Source of the DNA: Hymenobacter sp. BT18
GTDB taxonomy: Bacteria > Bacteroidota > Bacteroidia > Cytophagales > Hymenobacteraceae
Reading direction: 5' to 3'
DNA: 64,000 nt
Assembly: GCF_012273015.1 (NCBI RefSeq)
Contig: NZ_CP050954.1
Coordinates: 2,768,001-2,832,000, forward strand
The translations under genes and the position numbers were made by a program. Below, one piece after another: positions 25,914 to 33,647 of this stretch (position 1 is its first letter; each line of letters begins with the position of its first letter). The notes beneath the pieces are model-generated. The model saw only the letters and a list, made by a program, of their open reading frames with translations, was not told where the DNA came from and searched no databases.

Positions 25914-26402
25914 ATGGCAAGCAACCTACCTCCCGGATACTGTGATGAAACCCATAGCTGGCGCGGCTTCGCGGCCGGCAACGCGGGCACCCCTCCATTC
26001 CCTACCGAGCCTACCCGCGCTCAGGTAAATACTGCCCTGCACGAGGTAGCCACGCTGGTGAGCACCAACCCGCAGTCAGGGGGCTGGGTAAACTGGACAG
26101 AAACGAAGCAACTCCCAGTTGGGCACCATGAAGTTGAACTGTGGGACGGACATTTAAAGCGCGCCTTTGGCCTGCTCGATAAAGACGAAGACCCGGTTGA
26201 TGGCGGTGAGTGCTGGATACTATCCAACGATCAGGAAGTAGTAGAGCTTGATCGGTACATCTTCTGGCGTTATGCCGCACCCGCAGCGGCCCCCGAGGAA
26301 TTCCAAGTAGAACCCGCCCCTTATCGGGAAACCTGCCTCAGTGTAAACGCTGATCAGTGCCCTGGGTGTGTGATATGCGGGAAAGGAGGTGAGGGGAAAT
26401 GA
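25914..26402 (+). CDS. Phage protein with C-terminal Cys cluster
   Basis: A 162-residue protein. The middle part (VELWDGHLKRAFGLLDKD, DLDRYIFW-like strands) resembles short beta-rich phage proteins with conserved Trp and Asp residues. The end holds CPGCVICGKGG, a possible metal site. Its last codons include an unusually strong ribosome-binding sequence for the next gene. No function assigned. Confidence 0.55.
   Translation: MASNLPPGYCDETHSWRGFAAGNAGTPPFPTEPTRAQVNTALHEVATLVSTNPQSGGWVNWTETKQLPVGHHEVELWDGHLKRAFGLLDKDEDPVDGGECWILSNDQEVVELDRYIFWRYAAPAAAPEEFQVEPAPYRETCLSVNADQCPGCVICGKGGEGK
26382..26401 (+). promoter_or_regulatory. Exceptionally strong Shine-Dalgarno sequence
   Basis: AAAGGAGGTGA (26382-26392) lies nine bases before the ATG at 26399. 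It is complementary to the 16S rRNA tail over at least nine bases. Strong sites like this are rare in Bacteroidota genes and absent from the neighbouring genes. Confidence 0.6.
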
Positions 26403-26665
26403 ACTACTTCCACCTCACTACCACCAAGGACGACGCTGGCCAGCCTGTCGGCCCGCACCATGTGCATATGCAGCTCACTGCTGAAGCAAAGGCCACCGGC
26501 TTTGGTGAGTTCCTCCAGCACTTCGAAGTACCCGTGCTGCAGGGCCGCAGCGAACCATGGGGCGACGACGGTACCGAGTACTGGTTCGAACTCAATGACG
26601 AGGATGCCCGCATCTTCTCGCAGGCCCTCACGATTTGCTTTTACGGTCTACCACCAATCAACTAG
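26399..26665 (+). CDS. Small phage protein, unknown function
   Basis: An 88-residue acidic protein starting NYFHLTTTKDDAGQPVGPHH, with no recognised domain. It overlaps the previous stop by four bases and is preceded by the strong ribosome-binding site at 26382. Confidence 0.55.
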   Translation: MNYFHLTTTKDDAGQPVGPHHVHMQLTAEAKATGFGEFLQHFEVPVLQGRSEPWGDDGTEYWFELNDEDARIFSQALTICFYGLPPIN

Positions 26666-26671
26666 CTCCAA

Positions 26672-26968
26672 ATGAGACGCTGCCACGGATACCATATCCA
26701 GAGCTGCCACTGCGGCGGCGACCTGTGCCTCTGCGGTCGGGATGGGGAGGAATGTATGGGCTGCCCCGATTGCGAGGGTGATGGGTCAGAGGATAGCTCA
26801 GAGCCCGACGCGGCCCCGGCTGGTACCTACCGCTGGCATGATGAAGATGATGGCGACGACTTCAACCCCGATGCCTGCCCAGAGTGCGGGAGTGATGAAG
26901 CCGGCGCTCTGATATGCTCCCAGTGCGGCTGCATTCTGATCGATGACAGCAATGATGAACTCGACTAA
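26672..26968 (+). CDS. Cysteine-rich zinc-ribbon-like protein
   Basis: A 98-residue protein with 13 cysteines. The first cluster is CHCGGDLCLCG with CMGCPDC; the second, CPECGSDEAGALICSQCGC, is a clear zinc-ribbon pattern. An acidic linker separates them. Such proteins often bind nucleic acid or RNA polymerase, but the role here is unknown. Its stop overlaps the next start (TAATG). Confidence 0.6.
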   Translation: MRRCHGYHIQSCHCGGDLCLCGRDGEECMGCPDCEGDGSEDSSEPDAAPAGTYRWHDEDDGDDFNPDACPECGSDEAGALICSQCGCILIDDSNDELD

Positions 26969-27159
26969 TGGCTAAGCAGCCCCCACCACCCAAATACACA
27001 GCCCCGCCCGGGTATGCCGTCGCCACCGGCATGCCTGGGCGCGTGGTGTTTACCAACTGCCCGCCCGAAGTAGTGAAAGCCCTGCACGGCCTGGCCAAGC
27101 ACTACGGCATCCGCTGCCTCAACCTGACGCTGACGGCTCCCGACCTCGGTACCGACTAA
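26968..27159 (+). CDS. Small phage protein, unknown function
   Basis: A 63-residue protein with a Pro-rich N-terminus (AKQPPPPKYTAPPGYAV) and a short alpha/beta end. Coupled to the zinc-ribbon gene. No family recognised. Confidence 0.5.
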   Translation: MAKQPPPPKYTAPPGYAVATGMPGRVVFTNCPPEVVKALHGLAKHYGIRCLNLTLTAPDLGTD

Positions 27160-27171
27160 CGCCCCCTCCCC

Positions 27172-27540
27172 ATGCCCCTGATTCAAGATGTACCGATGTT
27201 GACGGTTTACCGGAATGGTTACGTCAATCTCAATGGAGAAGCCACGAGGCTGATGCATGACCGGCACCGGCAGGCTGATTTACTGCCTCCAGTCAATGCT
27301 CGTCATCCCTGGCAGCTGGACCGCCGTGCTGGAGCATCGTGCAACTTGCTAAAAGGGGGGCGTGACGGGTCCCACCTGCGTTTCTCGGCGCCATATCGAG
27401 CAGCAGAGCTATTTCGCCAGCAGCCGGCCTCGGTGAAGCGCATCGTTTTTCGCATCACGCCACACACTCAATTCCTGGATATGTATACGCTGGCGGCGGA
27501 GTTACCCCTGTTTACCCAGAAGCGCAACATTGCAACATAA
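27172..27540 (+). CDS. Phage protein, unknown function
   Basis: A 122-residue basic protein (RLMHDRHRQADLL, FRQQPASVKRIVFRITPH). It is the last gene before the packaging block. No domain recognised. Confidence 0.5.
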   Translation: MPLIQDVPMLTVYRNGYVNLNGEATRLMHDRHRQADLLPPVNARHPWQLDRRAGASCNLLKGGRDGSHLRFSAPYRAAELFRQQPASVKRIVFRITPHTQFLDMYTLAAELPLFTQKRNIAT

Positions 27541-27589
27541 GAGCCCCCGTAATTCGTCATAAGGCTACCCCGAGGGAGACATTTGGCCT

Positions 27590-28195
27590 ATGGCCAACCC
27601 CGCTATTCAACTCGTGCCCATTGAGCAGGTGTCGCTGCATCCGCAGAACCCGCGCCTCATCAAAGACAACCGCTTCGAGCAACTGGTGCAGTCGCTTATC
27701 GACTTCCCCGACATGCTCAGCGTGCGGCCCCTGGTAGTTGATGAAAACTTCGTCGTGCTCGGCGGAAACATGCGCCTGCACGCGGCCATGCGCCTGAGCT
27801 ACCACGAAGTGCCCGTGCTGCAGGTGACTGGTTGGAGCGAGGCCCTGAAGCGCGAGTTCATGATCAAGGACAACGCCAGCTTCGGGGAGTGGGACTGGGA
27901 TGTGCTAGCCAATGAGTGGAGTGACAACCCGCTTGGGGCGTGGGGCATTGATCTGCCTGATGATTGGCTCAAGGAGCCGGATGAGGAGGAGGCCACCAGT
28001 AGCAGCAGCGGCTCCGACGACAGCCCCGACAGCGCTTTCGACGAGGAGGAAGAGCACGCGTCCGGTCCCCGCATGACCATCACCTTTCCATCGGCGGAGG
28101 AGTTGCAGAAGGCGGAAGCGGATGTGCAGGAGCTGCTGGACCGTAAGTACCCAGGAGCCAGTTTAACGGTGCAAGTAGGAGAGCGAAATGGCTAG
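27590..28195 (+). CDS. ParB/sulfiredoxin-fold nuclease-like protein
   Basis: A 201-residue protein with an N-terminal ParB-like fold: VPIEQVSLHPQNPRLIKDN and the nucleotide-binding motif VLGGNMRLHAAMRL. The C-terminal part is a Ser/Asp/Glu-rich acidic stretch and a short helix. ParB-like proteins are often encoded just before the terminase genes of phages and may prepare or modify DNA for packaging. The stop overlaps the small terminase start by eight bases. Confidence 0.8.
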   Translation: MANPAIQLVPIEQVSLHPQNPRLIKDNRFEQLVQSLIDFPDMLSVRPLVVDENFVVLGGNMRLHAAMRLSYHEVPVLQVTGWSEALKREFMIKDNASFGEWDWDVLANEWSDNPLGAWGIDLPDDWLKEPDEEEATSSSSGSDDSPDSAFDEEEEHASGPRMTITFPSAEELQKAEADVQELLDRKYPGASLTVQVGERNG

Positions 28196-28703
28196 AAAGT
28201 CCGAACATACCGAACAGCAAAAAAGGAAGTTGCTCGATGCCTTGCGCAAAAGCCTGGGGGTGGTGGAAACCGCATGTCGTAACGCCGGCGTTGGCCGAAC
28301 CACCCACTACGAATGGCTGCAGAAGGATAAGGGGTATGCGGCCGAGGTAGCGGAGATTGATGAGGTGGCCCTGGACTTTGGTGAGTCGCAGCTGCATAAG
28401 CTGATGAATGGGTATACCCTGCCCGACTCCAAGGTATTCCTGGTGGATAAAACAGAGTTTAAGGCGGGGAAGGCCGTAACGGTGAAAGTGCCCCTGGTGG
28501 TGCCCCTGCAGAAGCATGTCGGGCCGAATGAGGCGGCTGTTATCTTCTTCCTCAAAACTCGGGGCAAGAAGCGCGGCTTTGTAGAGAAAACGCAGGTAGA
28601 GCACCAGGGCGAGCTGAGCGTTAAGCCGGCTGTCGACTACGACAAGCTGAGCAAAGAAACCCTAGCCGAGATTCTTCGTGTCACAGCTGCCTCCACTGAG
28701 TAG
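28188..28703 (+). CDS. Terminase small subunit
   Basis: A 171-residue DNA-recognition subunit of the packaging motor. The N-terminal helix-turn-helix (EHTEQQKRKLLDALRKSLG, ETACRNAGVGRTTHYEWLQK) is typical of phage small terminases. The rest is helical for ring formation. Its position overlapping the large subunit gene supports the call. Confidence 0.85.
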   Translation: MARKSEHTEQQKRKLLDALRKSLGVVETACRNAGVGRTTHYEWLQKDKGYAAEVAEIDEVALDFGESQLHKLMNGYTLPDSKVFLVDKTEFKAGKAVTVKVPLVVPLQKHVGPNEAAVIFFLKTRGKKRGFVEKTQVEHQGELSVKPAVDYDKLSKETLAEILRVTAASTE

Positions 28704-30114
28704 AGCCGGGGCCCTGGCCGGAGCCTTTAAGCAGGGGTACTACGACCTGCTCGGCCTGAGTCCGAAGCAGCAGGAGGCGCTGCGGTTACTCAGTGATTCT
28801 GAAACCGCGGCCCTGGCTTTCGGCGGGGGCGCCAACGGCGGTAAGTCCTGGCTGGGCTGCGCCTGGCTCATTATCATGTGTATGGCCTACCCCGGTACGA
28901 GCTGGTTTATTGGCCGCGAGGAGTTGAACCGCCTGATGCAGTCCACCTTCCTGACCTTCTACAAGGTGGCGGCCCAGCTGGGCCTCGGCCCCGACGACTT
29001 CCGGTTTAATGCCCAGCGCAACTACTTCAAGTTCACCAATGGCTCCCGTATCCAGTTGCTGGAGCTGGTACACAAACCATCCGACCCGCTGTATGAGCGC
29101 TACGGCTCGGTGGAGTTTACGGGCGGCTGGATTGAAGAGGGTGGAGAGGTGAACTTCGCTGCCTACGACACCCTGAAAAGCCGCGTTGGCCGCCAATTAA
29201 ATGATAAATACAACCTACGGGGCCGCATCCTCATCACCTGCAACCCGAAGAAGAACTGGCTCTACACCATGTTCTACAAGCCCAGCAGCAAAGCAGCGTT
29301 GCCGCCGCGGCTCAAGTTTCTGCAGTCGCTGGTAACGGACAATCCCAACCGGGAGAGCGGTGCCATCGAAGCCCTGGAAGGCCTCACCGATGAGAGTAAA
29401 CGGCAGCGCCTGTTGTATGGCAACTGGGAGTACGACGACGATCCGACGGCCCTGGTGCCCTACGAGTACGTTGTGCAGCTCCCAAACAACACCCACGCCC
29501 TCGGTGGCCTGCCTGCCATCACGGTAGACGTGGCCCGCTACGGCTCGGATAAAACCGTCATATGGGGCTGGGATGGGTGGCGCGCCAAGCTGCTGCAGGT
29601 GCTCAAAGGAGCATCGGTGCCTGAATCGGCCGAGGCCGTGAAGAAACACATGCGGGAGAGGCAGTGCCCGCCGAAGCGGGTAGTCGTCGATGATGACGGT
29701 GTGGGCGGCGGCGTGCGTGACCTGATACCCGGTAGTGTCGGGTTTATTGCCAACAGCCGCCCCCGAGCTGATCCCAAGGCCGAGAAGGTGCTCGACCCCA
29801 AAACCGGTAACCTAGTAGCGGTACCGGAGAACTACGACAACCTGAAGTCGCAGTGCAAGTTTCGTATGGCGGCCCGGATGGTGGCCGGCTCGGTGCTCAT
29901 CGAAAACCCGGGGGCTGAAGCCTGGGAGCTGGTGAGCGACGAAATCAGCCAGTGGAAGCGCCAGGACGGGGAAGATGGGAAGATGGCCGCCGTATCGAAG
30001 GATGACGAAAAGCAAGCCCTGGGTCGCTCCCCTGACTACGCCGACCCACTGTACATGCGGGAGATTCTAGAGCTGCTCCCGCCGGCCCCGACACGGGCCC
30101 GCGCTCGGTGGTAA
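28678..30114 (+). CDS. Terminase large subunit
   Basis: A 478-residue packaging ATPase-nuclease. Walker A is FGGGANGGKSW (residues 48-58), and GGWIEEGGEV fits the Walker B acid region. ITCNPKKNWLY is the coupling region. The RNase H-like nuclease has acids in ITVDVARYGSDKT, VVVDDDGVGGGV and SPDYADPLYM. It starts at a GTG overlapping the small subunit by 26 bases. The portal, usually next, is about 13 kb downstream. Confidence 0.93.
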   Translation: MSQLPPLSRAGALAGAFKQGYYDLLGLSPKQQEALRLLSDSETAALAFGGGANGGKSWLGCAWLIIMCMAYPGTSWFIGREELNRLMQSTFLTFYKVAAQLGLGPDDFRFNAQRNYFKFTNGSRIQLLELVHKPSDPLYERYGSVEFTGGWIEEGGEVNFAAYDTLKSRVGRQLNDKYNLRGRILITCNPKKNWLYTMFYKPSSKAALPPRLKFLQSLVTDNPNRESGAIEALEGLTDESKRQRLLYGNWEYDDDPTALVPYEYVVQLPNNTHALGGLPAITVDVARYGSDKTVIWGWDGWRAKLLQVLKGASVPESAEAVKKHMRERQCPPKRVVVDDDGVGGGVRDLIPGSVGFIANSRPRADPKAEKVLDPKTGNLVAVPENYDNLKSQCKFRMAARMVAGSVLIENPGAEAWELVSDEISQWKRQDGEDGKMAAVSKDDEKQALGRSPDYADPLYMREILELLPPAPTRARARW

Positions 30115-30142
30115 AAGTGCTGAGGTGCAGATAGAAAAGTCG

Positions 30143-30169
30143 TATCTTCGGATATACCAAATTAGCAAA
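30143..30169 (+). promoter_or_regulatory. Possible promoter and AATTAGCAAA motif before a small gene
   Basis: TATCTTCG (30143-30150) differs by one base from the TAnnTTTG box. AATTAGCAAA (30160-30169) recurs at 53063-53072 and 56721-56730, each time upstream of an accessory gene. Together they suggest independent expression of the gene at 30175. Confidence 0.35.
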
Positions 30170-30174
30170 ATACA

Positions 30175-30372
30175 ATGACAGCAAGAGCAATGCTATCCGG
30201 CACCTGCGCCCCGGAAGACGTAACCAAGTTATTCGGAGAGTTAATGGATAAACTTGAAGACATGTACCCTGGCGTTGGCATTGCTAATGTGCAGCATAGT
30301 GTTGCTGCTTGGGGCGTAGCTTCTAATCCATATGTGCTACTCACGCTACTCGTTCAATTCGAGGAGCTGTAG
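30175..30372 (+). CDS. Small phage protein between terminase and structural genes
   Basis: A 65-residue protein (TKLFGELMDKLEDMYPG, then PYVLLTLLVQFEEL). Its codons are AT-richer than those of its neighbours, and it has its own possible promoter, so it may be an accessory (moron) gene. No family recognised. Confidence 0.55.
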   Translation: MTARAMLSGTCAPEDVTKLFGELMDKLEDMYPGVGIANVQHSVAAWGVASNPYVLLTLLVQFEEL

Positions 30373-30375
30373 CCG

Positions 30376-31098
30376 ATGATTCGCTTCCTCGATAGCACCG
30401 GCCCCTTCCTGCTGCCTACCGGCTGGCACGAGGTCACCACCCGGCAGTACTGCACCCTGGCAGCCCTGCCCGCGCCGCTGCTGTTCGATGTGGTGCCGCT
30501 ACTGGTTGGGCGGATGGTGGAGCTCACCCCGCAGATTGACGAGTTGCTGAGCTTCATCACCGAGGGCACGGAGCCCCCGACCACCGGCGGCCTGCCATAC
30601 CCGGCCGACCTGGGCCAGGAAACCTACCTGCAGGTAGAGCTGCTGCGGAGCATGCTTGGCCGCCTGCCGCTGCACGAGTGCCTGATGTCGCTTTACGGGG
30701 TCTTTGTGCAGCGAAAGCAGGAGCTGGGGGGCACGGGCCTGTTTAACCAGGCCGCCGCGGCCGCGCGGGCCGAGCGCGCCCTCAACTACCCCATCACGGA
30801 CATCTACCCGGCCGTGCACCACAGCCTGAGCGAGTTGGCGCGGCTGGCCACTAAGTACCAGGCCCTGGCCGAGCCCGACCATACGCCCGCCGGGGAGGAT
30901 GCCCAGCGCGCTGGAGTTGACCGGTTCGACAAGTACCAGTACTTCAACGTGCTCAAGCGCGTCGCCCAGGACTACCGGACTACCCCGGACTTAGTGGCGC
31001 AGTGGCCCTACGATACCGTGGCCACGCACTTGCTGCACGAGCGTGACACCTACGAATACCAGCAACAACTACACGCCCTCAAAAAGCACGACAAATGA
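30376..31098 (+). CDS. Structural-region protein, possible tail assembly chaperone
   Basis: A 240-residue mostly helical protein. The C-terminal part (KYQYFNVLKRVAQDYRTTPD, QWPYDTVATHLLHE) resembles the region of phage tail chaperones and head-tail adaptor helpers that describes a repeated helical core. The gene lies upstream of the tape measure but not next to it. It overlaps the next gene by four bases. The call is tentative. Confidence 0.4.
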   Translation: MIRFLDSTGPFLLPTGWHEVTTRQYCTLAALPAPLLFDVVPLLVGRMVELTPQIDELLSFITEGTEPPTTGGLPYPADLGQETYLQVELLRSMLGRLPLHECLMSLYGVFVQRKQELGGTGLFNQAAAAARAERALNYPITDIYPAVHHSLSELARLATKYQALAEPDHTPAGEDAQRAGVDRFDKYQYFNVLKRVAQDYRTTPDLVAQWPYDTVATHLLHERDTYEYQQQLHALKKHDK

Positions 31099-31532
31099 AC
31101 GCCTCCGCCTACCTCCAATCCGCTGCCACCCGCGCCCTGGGCCTTGACCTGGATACGCAGGCGGGCTTCTTCAGCTACGGCACGAAGCAGCAGGCTACGC
31201 TGGATGACAGCCAGCCCATGCCGCAGATTCACGCCTTCGAGCTAAAAAGCATTCCCGGCGGCTCTGATAAGACCGAACGCTACGAAGCCGTGCTCTACTT
31301 CGCTACCGACGTGGAAGGCGACAACGACGACCGGCCCGGCCTGAACGAAGCCATTGCCGAGATGCGCACCCTCAAAAACCGGTTCCTGCGCATCCTCGAT
31401 ACGAACCCGTTGGTAGAAGTGGCTGCCCCCCGTGATGAAGAATTGCGGGGCGTGCTGCAGGCCCGGCTCACCGGCGTGGCTCTGGCGTTCCAGCTGACGG
31501 TACCACGCACTGCTGATGCCCTCTACTGCTAA
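31095..31532 (+). CDS. Probable tail completion/terminator-type protein
   Basis: A 145-residue alpha/beta protein (YEAVLYFATDVEGDNDDRPG, LTGVALAFQLTVPRTAD). The size and place next to a gp10-like gene suit a tail terminator or minor tail protein. No motif proves it. Confidence 0.4.
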   Translation: MNASAYLQSAATRALGLDLDTQAGFFSYGTKQQATLDDSQPMPQIHAFELKSIPGGSDKTERYEAVLYFATDVEGDNDDRPGLNEAIAEMRTLKNRFLRILDTNPLVEVAAPRDEELRGVLQARLTGVALAFQLTVPRTADALYC

Positions 31533-32044
31533 TGGCCACCTTCGCCGCGCCCCTCGTCGTCCGTGAGTTGGAAACCTTCGGGGCCGAAGCCGTTTCTTTG
31601 ATTCAGCAGAACATCCGCAGCAAGGCGGTTACCCGGTTTGGCGCCATGAATGCCAGCGGCCGGTCTGCTGCCTCCATCCGCCACGAGGTCACCGAGCGGG
31701 AGGACGGGCTTACGCTCACCATCTACGGCATCGACTATGCCCTGCACCTGGAGTATGGCCGGGGGCCGGGCAAGTTCCCCAGCCTGCTGGCCATCAAGGA
31801 ATGGATTGGGGCCAAGGGGATTGTTCCCAAGCCCGATGCCAAGGGGCGGGCGGTGTCCGTTGATTCGCTGGCCTACCTGATCGGTCGAAAGATTGCGCGG
31901 GAGGGCACCATCCTGCACCAGCAGAAGCAGCCCAGCGGCATTCTCGCCGACGCATTAAACGGCCCCGCCCTCGGCATCCTGGAGCGCAAGCTGATGCCGG
32001 CGCTGGTGGAGCACGTCACGAGCGTACTACTGCAGGCCGCGTAA
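31532..32044 (+). CDS. HK97 gp10-like tail component
   Basis: A 170-residue protein with the gp10-family pattern: an N-terminal helix, RSAASIRHEVTERED, and YALHLEYGRGPGKFPSLLAI leading to IKEWI. Proteins of this family join the head-tail interface of long-tailed phages. The start overlaps the previous stop by one base (TAATG). Confidence 0.75.
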   Translation: MATFAAPLVVRELETFGAEAVSLIQQNIRSKAVTRFGAMNASGRSAASIRHEVTEREDGLTLTIYGIDYALHLEYGRGPGKFPSLLAIKEWIGAKGIVPKPDAKGRAVSVDSLAYLIGRKIAREGTILHQQKQPSGILADALNGPALGILERKLMPALVEHVTSVLLQAA

Positions 32045-32120
32045 GTTTTGGCCGCAAATTGCTCCCATTTTGGGGCCAGCCATACGGGCGCGCGCGACCT
32101 TGCGTTGAACACGGCTCGTC

Positions 32121-33647
32121 ATGGCTCAAACCCCGCTACTTACCACGTATAACCTGCTTTCGCAGGAGAATGACCCGCAAAACCCCGGTGTCTACAACGA
32201 AACCTACGAGGTGGTTGCCTACGTGTGGGATACGGTTACCAAGGAACGTTTAGGCCCGACAACGCGCACGGAAAGCTACGCGCAAGGGTACCCCGGCGCG
32301 CCGGCGCCGCCGCAGAACTTCAGCTGGCCCACGGATGTAGCCGTCGATACCTACACCGTGCCAGGCGTTGGCCAACCGGGCTACGTTGCCGGCAAGGTCG
32401 GCCAAGTGGCCACTATTATGCACGATGGAGAAGGCGGTATAGTGGCTACCTACGCACAGGTGTGCGACCTGCAGATTGGCGAGCCCTCCTTCATGCCCAA
32501 CGGCGACGACGTGGACTTTGTCGTGTCCTTCACCACGAGCGCCGGGGATGGGCAGGCTGAGCTATCCGTAAATGGGCTACCCTACAATGGCGTCTTTTTC
32601 CCCTCCCCGGTCGGTGACACACTCCCGCCCGGAGAGCAGGTCACATTGGCATTTCGGGATCGAAACAACTGCGTTGGCTCTGTCGCATTCACCGTGCCCT
32701 TATTCGGCTGCACTGACCCTGAGGCAGACAATTTCAACGTCCTAGCCACCGCGGATGATGGTAGCTGCGTCTTTTTCCCCCGCTACGATGCCGTGCACCT
32801 GCCCGTTCTCTGGAACTTCACGGCCCCCGCTACCCTGACCGGGGAAACGGCCCTGCTGTTCGTTATCGATACCACGCCCGATGCCGGTGCTACCTGGAAC
32901 CCCATTGCCTCCCTGCGGCGGCTGGTGCAGCCCGGAGACGCTGTGCAGCTGAACCTGAGCGAGTACCTGAAGGCGCAGTTCTCGATTGAGCCCCCGGTAG
33001 AAGGGGCCGACCCGAACCTGCTGGTAACCTACCGCATCCGCTACGGCGCCTTGCCGGACTTCACCGGGCCCACGGGTACGCCCATTCGCACTACCCGGGC
33101 GCACTACGTACTGAACGCCACCGTGCCCATTCCGGCCGATGATGACCGGCTCTCAACGGCCGCTTACTCCTCCGTGCCCGTGGGCGCGCTCGGGCTGCGC
33201 ACGGATCTGGACAGGGGAAACCAGCAAGTAGTCAACACGGCCACCTTAGCCGAGAGTGCTACGGCCTGGCCCTGCGCGGCCCGGCAGCTGTTCTGGCTCA
33301 ACGAGCGAGGCGGCTGGGATTATGGCTTCTGGCTAGGCAAGCATGAGCGCGGTGTCAGCGCCCAGGGGGGAACGGTCGTGCGCGACTATCAGAACGCCCC
33401 GCGCTACACGAGCCGGGGCGTAGTTCAGCCAACGGCCACGCTCTACAGTGACCGGCTCACCCTTACGCAGGCACAGGTTCTTTGGGGCATCCGGCGCAGC
33501 ATTCAGGTGTACGAGCGCACGGGGCTGGGCACCTACATCCCGGTCATCGTGCAGGAAGGCTCTTTCCGCGAGTACCAGGAGACGGATAAACTCTTCTTCG
33601 TCGATGTTACCCTTGCTTATCCTCCGCTGCTTATCCAGACGCAATAA
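32121..33647 (+). CDS. Large tail structural protein with a GCTDP-type repeat
   Basis: A 508-residue beta-rich protein. Residues about 200-217 (FGCTDPEADNFNVLATADDG, then SC) form the short Cys/Asp repeat widespread in secreted Bacteroidota adhesins. The C-terminal 280 residues look like a phage tail or baseplate protein. The stop overlaps the next start. A role in the tail tip is likely from its place before the tape measure gene. Confidence 0.55.
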   Translation: MAQTPLLTTYNLLSQENDPQNPGVYNETYEVVAYVWDTVTKERLGPTTRTESYAQGYPGAPAPPQNFSWPTDVAVDTYTVPGVGQPGYVAGKVGQVATIMHDGEGGIVATYAQVCDLQIGEPSFMPNGDDVDFVVSFTTSAGDGQAELSVNGLPYNGVFFPSPVGDTLPPGEQVTLAFRDRNNCVGSVAFTVPLFGCTDPEADNFNVLATADDGSCVFFPRYDAVHLPVLWNFTAPATLTGETALLFVIDTTPDAGATWNPIASLRRLVQPGDAVQLNLSEYLKAQFSIEPPVEGADPNLLVTYRIRYGALPDFTGPTGTPIRTTRAHYVLNATVPIPADDDRLSTAAYSSVPVGALGLRTDLDRGNQQVVNTATLAESATAWPCAARQLFWLNERGGWDYGFWLGKHERGVSAQGGTVVRDYQNAPRYTSRGVVQPTATLYSDRLTLTQAQVLWGIRRSIQVYERTGLGTYIPVIVQEGSFREYQETDKLFFVDVTLAYPPLLIQTQ

